Assembly: GCA_964016875.1 (NCBI GenBank)
Contig: OZ024728.1
Span: 9,474,272-9,538,271 of the forward strand
Source: Fallopia convolvulus
Lineage: Eukaryota > Streptophyta > Magnoliopsida > Caryophyllales > Polygonaceae
Reading direction: 5' to 3'
DNA: 64,000 nucleotides
Each line of letters opens with the position of its first letter. Position 1 is the first letter of the stretch. Both the position numbers and the translations under genes were made by a program. Below, piece after piece: positions 44,142-53,559 of this stretch. Below the pieces are notes generated by a model. That model made no database searches. It saw only the letters and a list, made by a program, of their open reading frames with translations, and was not told the DNA's origin.

Positions 44142-45985
44142 TGTCTATGGTTGAAATAGGCGACGCTAGCAACATGGGATCGAAAGAAGGGAACAACACA
44201 CACCAACAGCCTGACAACGCTATGCCACCGGCGCCACAACCGGGGCTACTACCGACGCCCGGCGTGACTATGCCCGCGCTCGTGCCGCCGGATGGTGGCC
44301 TAAACTAAGAGGCACGCTTTGCCTCCATGGAGTGCATGTTCGCGCAAATGATGGACCAACACACGACTTTCATGTCCATTCATACTCAACATACGTAGCC
44401 CCCGAATCCGAGCATACGTGCAACCGCAAAACGTTTCGATTCCGAGGGCTTCAACGCAAGAGAAGGTCACGGGTCCGATGCCTGAGCCTTCTTCCCAACA
44501 TGGTATCCAACGTTTAGAGTCCATGAAGGAGAGTATGCCGACCAACCAAGAAGAAGGCATATAGGTGGTCCATGACTTCAACTCCGACGAGGACTATGAC
44601 TCGGAGGAGTGGCGAGATCAACAAGCTGAAAAGAAAAAGAAATCAAAGACCCTAACGCCTAAAAAGAACAAGAACAAGGGCCAAGATGACTTCGATGTCA
44701 ATGATTATCGGGGTCATCAAAGTCCAACTAGTCTATACTCGGATTCTAAGGGCTCCATGAAGGAATACGATGAAGAATCCGAGAACGATTTTGAGCAACC
44801 TCTAGTCCATGATTCGAAGGAGTGGCTAGATAGGGACCCAGATTGGATCCCGCCACCCAAGCTCCTCGAGAACCACGCGGAATATGATCGACTAGAACGT
44901 CGTGACAACCGCGAACGGCCTCGATGTGACGGGGATCGGTGCGATCAAAACCGGGACCGAGAGGACCGACGGCGCCCTAGGCGTGATGGTGGCAATGAGA
45001 TGAGTGATGATGATTGCGGCCATGGTGGAGGCCAACCCCGAGACAGGCGCGCCAATGATGAATGACCGACACATGTATCACGCTGAGACATTAAGGTAAA
45101 ATTTGAACCGTTTTATGGCAACTATAATCCTGATGAGTTTATTTCTTGTTTTTAGGGAATTGAACATGTTCTCAAACATTGCCACTATGAGGAACATGAG
45201 AAAGTGGAGGTGGTGATGCTTCACTTCTATGGGGCCGCTCGTATGTGGTGGAATCAGTTTGAATCCGACCGGGCCCGAAAGGGCAAGGCCGCCATTACCG
45301 AGTGGCACAAATTGGTGTTCATTATGAAGCGGAAATACATCCCCACATATTACAAGGAGAAGGTCTGCATAATGATTCAAGACGCTCGTCAAGGGTCCAT
45401 GATCCCGGAAGAGTTCTTTGCTTACTTGGAGGATTTATTCTTCAAGGTGGATATTAGCGCTTCACCGGGGGCGTTGCGGTCACGATTTGTAACGGGACTC
45501 CATCAATGGATCCGAGATATGCTTGTTGTCTTGGCCATTAAGGACCTTGGCAAGCTCATACACATAGCCATGGAACTCTACTCACAATTCAAGAGGCCGA
45601 AATCCACTTCTTTCCAAAGGTATGGTTCTACTCCTAGTCCTTTCGGTTTAATTACTAAACCTTCTTCTTCTCCCTCCATGTCTAAAAGCAAGGAAGGTAT
45701 TGCCGGAACGGACTATAAGACCCCCTCGGGTGGGCAAAACCGTGAGAGGACAGCCCCTACCTCGCAAACTAGGACTCGAAACTTCGAGTGCTTTCAAAGT
45801 GTTGGGCGTGGCCATCTTAAATAGGATTGTCCCAACACGAAGCTGGTTCTCTTTTCGGCTCAATCGGCAGCGTATGAAAGCATCGAAGAGGCTGAGTCCG
45901 AGGAGGAGGAGGCAATGGTTGATGATGGTGCCATTTGTGCGCCCTCGGCCATCGACGCCGATGCCTCCAAATTATTGCTCGTGAC
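44142..45985 (+). pseudogene. gag of the CRM-like element (broken)
   Basis: The first frame (from ATG 44142) reads MSMVEIGDASNMGSKEGNNT, ends at 44308, and is followed by stops. From 44565 an acidic, Asp/Glu-rich frame runs to 45065, with an Arg/Asp-rich tail (DRCDQNRDREDRRRPRRDGG). The Gag core at 45100-45825 has FEPFYGNYNPDEFISCF, then HFYGAARMWWNQFESDRARK and WHKLVFIMKRKYIPTYYKEK. A damaged zinc knuckle, FECFQSVGRGHLK, then a stop, follows. Gag would assemble particles. At least four stops break it. Confidence 0.8.
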
Positions 45986-45995
45986 TAGGTGAGCT

Positions 45996-46553
45996 TTGAA
46001 TGTCAAGGAGGCCTTGAAAACCGATCAACGAGAGAACATCTTTCGCACCCGATGTTTGGTTCAAAATGTCTCCTTGAGTGTCATAGTCGAGTCAAGTAGT
46101 TGTAGCAATTTTCTTTCAAGGAAAGTCGTCGACCATTTCAAGTTGCCAACATTGGAGCACCCGGTGCCATACAAGCTCGCTTGGATCTCCAACGAGGGTG
46201 ACTATTGGATCACCAAACAGATACGACTCTCTTTCTCAATTGGCATCTACTGTGATTCTGTGCTTTTTGATGTCATTGACATGGACGCCACCCATCTCCT
46301 TCTTGGTCGTCCATGGCAGTTTGACCGTCACGTGCTTCACGATGGTCGGTTGAACACTTACATGTTCACCTACCATGGTAAGCGCATGACCATCTTAACA
46401 ATGTCCCCTAGTGAAGCTTTACAGGATGAAGCTAAAAGAAAACAAGCCAAGGCTAGGGAGACCGGCACGGCACCGCCGACGCCGACACAAGCCACTACGG
46501 GCATTTCTTGGCCCTCGACTACTTCTACAAGCGTTTTTGGTTCCCCTGAATAA
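45996..46553 (+). pseudogene. protease of the CRM-like element
   Basis: The open frame carries FRTRCLVQNVSLSVIVESSS, then CSNFLSRKVVDHFKLPTLEH, and later VLFDVIDMDATHLLLGRPWQ and FDRHVLHDGRLNTYMFTYHG. These are the retropepsin landmarks of plant gypsy elements. Where an Asp is expected in the catalytic triad the text is IVESSS, so the active-site Asp is probably lost. After 46553 a C-run (46581-46590) and frameshifts lead to the RT part. Protease would cut the polyprotein. Confidence 0.75.
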
Positions 46554-46804
46554 AAAATGGCCCAACATTCAGTTTACCCCCCCCCCCAAAACGCCCAGAA
46601 AAAGTGAAGAAAAAGGCTAGAACGCCGCGGGACACTTCGGCAGCGCACTGTGCCAACGCATTTTCCGAAAAAATGGGCCCTGGCTCGAACCAGACCACAT
46701 CCAGCGGCGCACCTGGTGCCAATGTCCTTAAAATGTAGGGAACCGTAGGCCTGCAAAATTGGGTCTCTAGATCATCTCGGATCGCTAGAGACGATGAGCT
46801 TCCG

Positions 46805-47683
46805 TTGCTCGGCATGTGTCCTGACCGCTTAATGCTCTACCGACACCGAGACACCGTCAAAACAATTGAGGGGAGTACTTCTTGCTTTTTGCTTTGTCCT
46901 TTGCTTAATATTACAGTGGAGAAAGAGCATGTACTTCCCCCTTCTATCTCCTCTCTCTTGCAGGAGTTCTCGGATATCATGCTTGTTGAGCTTCCCCATG
47001 GGCTTCCACCTATTCCGGGAATTGAGCACCGCATTGATTTGGTTCCTGGCGCTTCATTGCCATACCACGCCGCTTATAGGGCGTCTCCAAAGGAAACTCA
47101 AGATCTTCAACGCCAAGTCTAATCTTTATTGGACAAGGGGTTTGTTCGCGAGTCCCTTAGCCCGTGCGCGGTCCCGGTTATCCTAGTGCTGAAGAAGGAT
47201 GGGTCTTGGAGGATGTGCGTGGATTGCCGTGCCATCAACCAGATTACCGTCAAGTACCGTCATCTCATTCCCCACTTAGACGACATGCTCGACGAGTTCC
47301 ATGGTGCCGTGTTATTTTCAAAGATTGATTTGAGGAGCGGCTACCATCAAATTTCGATGCAAGAAGGGGACGAGTGGAAGACGGCTTTCAAGACCAAGCA
47401 TGGTCTATACGAATGGTTGGTGATGCCTTTTGGCCTTACTAATGCTCCTTCTACATTCATGCATTTAATGAACTTGTTCTTAGGAAGTTTTGTCGTCGTG
47501 TATTTTGATGACATGTTGGTTTTTTCTAAGACTTTGGACTCTCACGCGGGGCACCTTAGGCAGTTGTTAGATTGCCTCCGCGAACATTGTTTGTATGTAA
47601 ACTTTGAGAAGTGTGTTTTTCTCGGATACGATGAATTTTCTTGGCTTCGTCGTATCCAAGGATGGCCTACGAGTGGATTTTGA
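46805..47683 (+). pseudogene. reverse transcriptase of the CRM-like element
   Basis: The frame 46805-47122 holds the RT entry phrase LQEFSDIMLVELPHGLPPIP and IEHRIDLVPGASLPYHAAYR, and stops before LLDKGFVRESLSPCAVPVIL. The second frame (47129-47683) carries LKKDGSWRMCVDCRAINQIT, FSKIDLRSGYHQISMQEGDE, VMPFGLTNAPSTFMHLMN and the catalytic phrase VVVYFDDMLVFSK. The RT catalytic FDD is intact. A stop and frameshift near 47122 and 47640 break the frame. RT copies element RNA to DNA. Confidence 0.9.
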
Positions 47684-48788
47684 CAAAATCCCGGCCATCC
47701 GTGAAAGGCCAACTCCCACGACCCCGATAATGGTTTGTTCCTTTTTGGGGCTCGCCGGGTTTTATAGGCAATTTGTCATGGACTTTAGTTCTATCGTCAA
47801 GCCACTCCATAATTTGACCAAGAAGGCGACCACAATAAAGTGGTTGCCGTATCATGATGCCTCCTTCGAGGCCTTACAAGATGCTTTGTGCCGAGCTCCG
47901 GTCCTGCAATTGCCGGACTTTTCAAAGCGCTTTGAGATCGTGTGCGACACTTCCGACTATGGTATTGGCGGCGTACTCCTTCAAGAGCAAAAGTCGATCG
48001 CTTACTTTAGCGAAAAGTTAGCTGGGGCTACCCTTAATTATCCGACCTATGATAAAGAGCTCTACGCTCTTATTAGGGTCCTTAAGACGTGGAAACATTA
48101 TCTCTGGCCAAGTGAGTTCGTAATTTATATGGATCACGCGGCCTTGGCTTATCCTAAGAGTCAAACGACTCTAAATAGGCGCCACACATGCTGGGTCGAA
48201 TTTATTGAGACGTTTCCTTATGTCATTACTCACAAGAAGGGCATAGAGAACGTCATCGCCGAAGCTCTCTCTCTCAAGTATGTCCTTTTAACCCAGTTGC
48301 AATATAAGTTACTCAGGTTCTCGATGATTAAAGAATTGTACGCCTCAGATCCGTTCTTTTCTTTTATCATCAAGGCACTTGAGCAAGCTCATATCCATGA
48401 GTCCTACTTCTTGGACAACGTGTATCTATATCGAGCGGGGAAACTTTACATCCCGGATTCCACGGTTAGGCACTTGTTGTTAAAGGATACTCATGACGGC
48501 AAAGGCCACTTTGGCATAGCCAAAACATTGGCAGCACTTCGGGAGCATTTCTTTTGGCCACACACGGCTAGAAATGTTCACAAGTACTGTCAGGGTTGTG
48601 TTCTGTGCCAAACGGCTAAGTCTCGGTCTCAGCCACATGGGCTTTACACGCCTCTTCCGATTCCAAATGCCCCGTGGGATGATCTTTTAATGGATTTTAT
48701 CACGGGCCTTCCAACTTCGAGGCGCGGTAAAGACTCCATCTCTGTAGCCGTGGACCAGTTCTCCAAGATGGCTCACTTCATTGCTTGA
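47604..48788 (+). pseudogene. RT end, RNase H and first half of integrase, CRM-like element
   Basis: The 394-codon frame begins at the RT thumb (FLGFVVSKDGLRVDFDKIPA). It goes through RNase H with FEIVCDTSDYGIGGVLLQEQ and YDKELYALIRVLKTWKHYLW, and includes the integrase zinc-binding segment with HFGIAKTLAALREHFFWPHT and CQGCVLCQTAK. The catalytic core starts at DLLMDFITGLPTSRRGKDSI and ends at FSKMAHFIA with a TGA at 48786-48788. The usual RNase H Asp (CDTSDYG) is present. The frame is otherwise long and clean, so the stop is relatively late. Confidence 0.9.
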
Positions 48789-49417
48789 AAAGAGACCAAT
48801 AACGCGGTGGAAATCGCGAATTTGTTCTTTGAGTATGTGGTGAAGTTACATGGTATCCCTAAAACTATCGTTAGTGATAGGGACACCACGTTTTGCAGCC
48901 ACTTTTGGAGAACGATTTGGGGGAAGTGAGGTACACGACTCATGCTTTCTACTGCTTACCACCCCTAGACCGATGGTCAGACTAAGGTGACCAATCAGAC
49001 CTTGGGCACCGTCCTTCACACAATGCTCAAGACTAACCCACACCGATGGGAGGACTTACTTTGCCATGTTGAGTTTTCTTATAACAGGTCCTATCACTCA
49101 ACGACGAAGATGACCCCTTTCGAGGTTGTCTACGGGCGTAACACATGCAAGCCCATGGACTCGGTGCCGCAACCCTTCAAGACCGGTGAGCATGTCAACG
49201 CAGCCAACCTCTCCAACCATATGTTGCACCTTCATAAGCGCACCAAGCCCCGGCTGAAGAAGCACTCAGAGCAGTACGCCGCCCAACGCAACAAGGGGTG
49301 TCGTCAATTGATTTTCGAGCCCGGGGATTTGGTGTGGCTTCATCTTCGAAAGGATCGCTTTCCCAAGTCTCACAAGACGAAGCTTCACTCGAGGGGAGAT
49401 GGCCCCTTCAAGGTCTT
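48789..49417 (+). pseudogene. second half of integrase, CRM-like element, cut by the Athila-like insertion
   Basis: The segment carries KLHGIPKTIVSDRDTTFCSH and WRTIWGK, then a stop; near 48950 comes TAYHP, a stop, and TDGQTKVTNQTLG. The frame 48987-49421 gives the C-terminal region with YNRSYHSTTKMTPFEVVYGR and FEPGDLVWLHLRKDRFPKSH. It ends at GDGPFKV where the LTR of the Athila-like element starts. The reading frame resumes at 57570 as INDNSYILDLLDKYAVHASF. Four stops break it. Confidence 0.88.
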
Positions 49418-49422
49418 ATGAC
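49418..49422 (+). repeat. target-site duplication of the Athila-like element (left)
   Basis: ATGAC here is repeated at 57565-57569 just outside the LTRs. Confidence 0.95.
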
Positions 49423-49575
49423 TGTTGAAAGGGTTTCCCGACAACAAATAAATTTGTAGTCAAGACCCCGCTGAGTATAGGGAGGTCAGGTTCGTCCACG
49501 GGAATTAGAAGGATCTATGTCTAGCTATTAGTCCTAATAAAAGAAAACAAAACAAAGCAAAACACTCAAACAAAC

Positions 49576-49610
49576 GCTCGGCACCGACCCAAAACAGGTC
49601 GTAACCGACC
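49576..49610 (+). repeat. dyad pair, 21-bp spacing
   Basis: GCTCGGCACCGACC and GGTCGTAACCGACC start 21 bp apart (49576 and 49597). Confidence 0.9.
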
Positions 49611-49652
49611 AACACTTCGACACAATCGCAGGAGAAAACAAGAGACACAGGC

Positions 49653-49687
49653 GCTCGGCACCGACCTGACAGGGGTCGTAACCGACC
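49653..49687 (+). repeat. dyad pair, 21-bp spacing
   Basis: GCTCGGCACCGACC and GGTCGTAACCGACC start at 49653 and 49674. Confidence 0.9.
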
Positions 49688-50465
49688 TATCCGGGTATGA
49701 GAAAATTCCGAGAAACCAAATTAAAGAAAATCTAGGGGAAAGGATTCACCACAACAAGTTTATGCATGCAAACATGAATCAAAACCAACCATAAATAATC
49801 CCATGTATGACTCTCGTCATGATAAATCAAGTAAAAATCTTAACTTTCATAAAGATCCAAACTTGCAACCCTACTTGTTTCCTAAAGGTTTAACTTTCGT
49901 TTCAACCAAATATAATCCAAATTCACAACTAAATCTTTCGATTCACCCATAAACATGAACATGCTTTGACTTTCATCAAGGAATTGATAGCAAACAAGAG
50001 GATAATAGATAGAGATTAAAAGAGATGGTTCATTCAAATATTCATGCCTTAATCATGCATAACTCGTCGGGTTTCACCCCAACCCTAGAAAGTAGACTAC
50101 TCACGATCCATAAAACAATCAACAATCACAAACGAAAGAGAAGACATGATTCAAATTCAAACAAACTTCGATTAAAATAAAACTTACAAACTTAAGCAAA
50201 CCTCCAAGTCTCTCTAATTGTCCAAGAGCTTGGAATCAAAGAAAACTAGAAAACCAAACTTGCCACTTGTTCCGTCTCCACAATAAACCCTAAGAACGAT
50301 TTTTTCCCCATCAACCTCCTTTGAAATAAAACCCTAAAGATCCTTATATAGTGGTAGAAAATAGATCTATATGGAAACTAAAATCTATCTTAAAAAGGCC
50401 CATAAATAAAACAATTACTAAACCAAACTTAAGGCGTAAGCAATAATTCGGCAACACACGGAGTG

Positions 50466-50500
50466 GGTCGTCACCGACCATGGCTGGGTCGTCACCGACC
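50466..50500 (+). repeat. dyad pair, 21-bp spacing
   Basis: Two GGTCGTCACCGACC copies start at 50466 and 50487. Confidence 0.9.
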
Positions 50501-50918
50501 CTCTGGCTACACTTGATTTCTTCATTTCTTCGCTCAAACTTGCTCCAAAGCTCGGTTCTTCTTCAATGTTTCTTCTTAAATCGCTCTTGGCCTTCTAAGA
50601 CTTCCTTTAGCTCCTTCATAAGCACCTTGATCTTGAAATCTTCAACTCGGAATCCTCTATTGCACCGACTCTTACTCTTCTATCAACATCACCACAAGAC
50701 CGCTTGAACACCACCTCCTAGAAAGCTTTAAAAACCGAAATATCTCCTCCTCAACGCTTCAAAGACCTACAAAACATCAAACATACTTATGTAGACTCCA
50801 TATCTTAAGATAATATGAAAATCCACAAGAACGACTCAAAACAACACAATAAACTTAGAAAAGACTCAATCCTAACTAGAAAACTACCCATGAAAACTAA
50901 CTAGAAAGTGCGACATCA

Positions 50919-52423
50919 AAATACCCCATACTTAGACTTGCTTGTCCTCAAGCAATCACTTAGCATGCATCAAAACCAATAAACAAAACTCAAGAATCAT
51001 CTTATAGGAAAAATAAGCACAAGTAGAATAATGAGCAAACAACTTCCACATCCTAGCATACATGAACATTTCAAGTAATCACACTCCAACCTTACCAAGG
51101 AATGTATTTCACTCAACTCTCAAAGTGTTTAGGGTTATAGCAATGATCTCTCAACTTAAATTCCAAGTACAAAACCGCATAGTCAATGGAACTTATATAA
51201 ACAAACTCTCCACCGAAGAAGTCAAAACAAGTCAAATCATCAAATGAACTCGGGTGGCTCAATAAAAACTTCAAAGAAGTCTCTATTCGGCCGGGTTGTA
51301 ATGGGGCTCGGTAAAACAAAGGGTGTGGAAATAATTTGGCCTTGTGGTGCTAACTAATCCGGGAATCAAGACTCCTAGACTATACATCACTCATCCAACG
51401 TTCTTTCCTCTTCTTCAATCACCAAACACTTCAACTTTACAATGCACTCCCCTTTTTCACCTATCATCATTTGTCTTTCTTCTATTCTTTTGAAGGCCTT
51501 GGACTCTTTGCATTTATTATATGGAACTTCTCTTCTCTTTTCTTTCTTTCTTCTTTTTTTTTTCGGGGGTGGTCGGCACCGACCCACTTTGGGTCGGCAC
51601 CGAGCTACATATATGCATTTTCGAGTCCAAAAACCTTTCATTCCTCTTGATTTTCAAAGACAACACCCTTAATCTACCTTCCATAATCTCTTTGTTTTTC
51701 ACCCAATTAAATCATAACAATTTTCAACAATTTCTTCTAAGTCCTGATTCCCGGATCAAAGAGGTCAAGCTTATCATGGCTAGGGAATTCTTTTTGTGGA
51801 GCTAGAAATAGGCTTTAAGCTCAAAAATAGGGGCTACAAAAAGAGGGATCATGTATAGGTAGGAAAAGGAATATAATAGGCTTATAAAAATGAGTTCAAG
51901 ATCATTTGATTCAATCAAGTAATGAGCATATCTCCATTGGTCTCAAATTTTACAATAACCATGCCATTGTCAATTGGTATATTTGCACTTGGAAGAGTAT
52001 TTCACACATGAAAGAGAAAGGAGTAAAAATGTACATCCTTTATAGGCCAAAAATATCTCACTTAGGTTCACATTTTGTTGGATTGCTTTTACTTAGAAAT
52101 ATGTATGCTCAATTTTCATTATAAGCTCAAAACTCAAAAAGCAAGATCATGGTTTAGGTGATTCTTAAAGCATGTCATTGGGATTACATGATAATGCAAG
52201 CAATTTCCGTCCTAGGACATCTAAGGAATAAGGCATTTATCCATCTAAAAATTCCAAAAGAAAAAGACTCAAAACAAGACTAAACACAACTAAACACATA
52301 TTAACACAAAGCAACACATGACTTAAACAAATAAAGACTCATGCAAGTAATCTCCCAAACCACCCCATACTTAAACATCAATGTCCCCATTGATTAAGAA
52401 AGTAAGGAGAAAGGAAAGAGAAC
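50919..52423 (-). other. 3' untranslated internal region of the Athila-like element
   Basis: No coding capacity is recognised. On the minus strand a polypurine run AAGTATGGGGTATTT (50919-50934) abuts the 3' LTR start TGATGTCGCAC, as expected. A T-rich run lies near 51540-51563, and a dyad pair at 51571-51605. Confidence 0.6.
51571..51605 (+). repeat. dyad pair, 21-bp spacing
   Basis: GGTCGGCACCGACC and GGTCGGCACCGAGC (one change) start at 51571 and 51592. Confidence 0.9.
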
Positions 52424-52883
52424 TTACTTGGACACAACTTGAAGCGTTGACATAGGCGGAGAATCATTCTTGAGGAGGTTGAGGAGGTGGTGGAGGTTGG
52501 TAAAGGTATTGCCCCAACCAATGGTTGAATTCTTCTTGAGCTTCCCATCTTGCGACATCTTCTTTATGGTCTTCATAATACTCGACTCAGAAGTCGTGGA
52601 GCTCTTGTTGGTGGTTGATGAATTGGTTGTGGTGGTGGTTGAGTGCTCCATAAAGATGGTGTTGGTGAAGCATAAGAGCATCTATTTTAGCCGAGAGAAG
52701 AGAGATATCGGGGTTACCGCCCGAGCTTGAACCGGTATTGTACGTGCCTTGTCCTTGGAAGTTGGAGCCACCGGACCCATCAAAGCCATAGGGGTGGGAG
52801 TAGTAAGGGACCATATCAGTCTGAGGCCCCATTGTGAAGTCCATCGGGTCGACACCAGGCTGGTTGTGGAAGTTGCTGCCCAC
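52424..52883 (-). CDS. short 3' ORF of the Athila-like element (His/Gln-rich)
   Basis: On the minus strand 52883-52587 reads MGSNFHNQPGVDPMDFTMGP and later LLSAKIDALMLHQHHLYGAL, a His- and Gln-rich, helix-prone stretch. A stop follows, then VEYYEDHKEDVARWEAQEEF and a Pro-rich end. It may be the tail of the extra 3' ORF that autonomous Athila elements carry after integrase. I do not recognise it by sequence and assign no function. Confidence 0.4.
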
Positions 52884-52888
52884 TGGTG

Positions 52889-52944
52889 GGTCGGCACCGA
52901 CCTCCTGATGGTCGTCTCCGACCTCCTGTTGGTCGTCTCCGACC
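52889..52944 (+). repeat. dyad triplet, 21-bp spacing
   Basis: GGTCGGCACCGACC, GGTCGTCTCCGACC and GGTCGTCTCCGACC start at 52889, 52910 and 52931. Confidence 0.92.
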
Positions 52945-53123
52945 TCCCCTGGGCTTTGTTCCCTTGCGTTGTGGTGTGTTCCGGCCCTCTTCTTCCCTTT
53001 TCGACACTTCGGGTCCCTACAAAACGTTAGTGGAGATGCAAGACAAGAATCCTATCTACTCTAAACTATGAAAAACAAAATAAACTAAGCTAAAAAGTCA
53101 AAACGAAAAGAAAAATAAAAAGC

Positions 53124-53145
53124 GGGTTGCCTCCCGGAAGCGCTT
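53124..53145 (-). promoter_or_regulatory. conserved Athila non-coding motif
   Basis: On the minus strand AAGCGCTTCCGGGAGGCAAC followed by CC resembles the AAGCGCT-GGGAGGCAACCC block that follows integrase in plant Athila elements. Its role is unknown. Here it sits next to the gag-protease region, so the pol deletion lies before it. Confidence 0.5.
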
Positions 53146-53186
53146 AATTTTACGTCTTTAGCTAGACGAGAAGATACCTCAGCGGA

Positions 53187-53474
53187 TCAGGGCGGTTTCC
53201 ATCCAGCTTTGTCGGGATCAAAGGAAACCCCATACTTAGCCTGAAAAACATCATAACTTCTCTCCAAAATATTTGGTCCTCGATCATCCACAAGAATGCT
53301 CGGTAATCCTACAACAGGGTTAGTAAAATCCGAAAAACAAGGAGGTTTCGACTCCTTCATATGACTAACAGTAGGATCCAATATAGAACGAGAATAGGAG
53401 AAAGGATCATGACCAGAATTGATTGGATTAGAGCAAGAAAACTCACCTGGATTGAGCAGAAAAGGGGTCGTCAC
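53187..53474 (-). CDS. 95-codon ORF after gag-protease, unknown
   Basis: The minus-strand frame starts MTTPFLLNPGEFSCSNPINS and ends DPDKAGWKPP. It has no signature of RT, RNase H or integrase. The frame lies between gag-protease and the conserved block at 53124 and may be new coding sequence or chance. No function is proposed. Confidence 0.35.
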   Translation of the reverse strand: MTTPFLLNPGEFSCSNPINSGHDPFSYSRSILDPTVSHMKESKPPCFSDFTNPVVGLPSILVDDRGPNILERSYDVFQAKYGVSFDPDKAGWKPP

Positions 53475-53499
53475 CGACCCATGGGGGTCGGCACCGACC
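53466..53499 (+). repeat. dyad pair, 20-bp spacing
   Basis: GGTCGTCACCGACC and GGTCGGCACCGACC start at 53466 and 53486. A degenerate single, GGTCATTACCGACC, lies at 53569-53582. Confidence 0.9.
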
Positions 53500-53559
53500 G
53501 ATCTGGGTCAAGAAATGCCTCGGTACTGTGCTTGAATCCACCTCCCACCTCGTTTTCCT

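Larger units (their letters stand above)
49423..50918 (-). repeat. 3' LTR of the Athila-like element
   Basis: 1496 bp, starting TGTTGAAAGGGTTTCCCGAC and ending GTGCGACATCA on the plus strand. It holds three dyad pairs. Confidence 0.95.
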
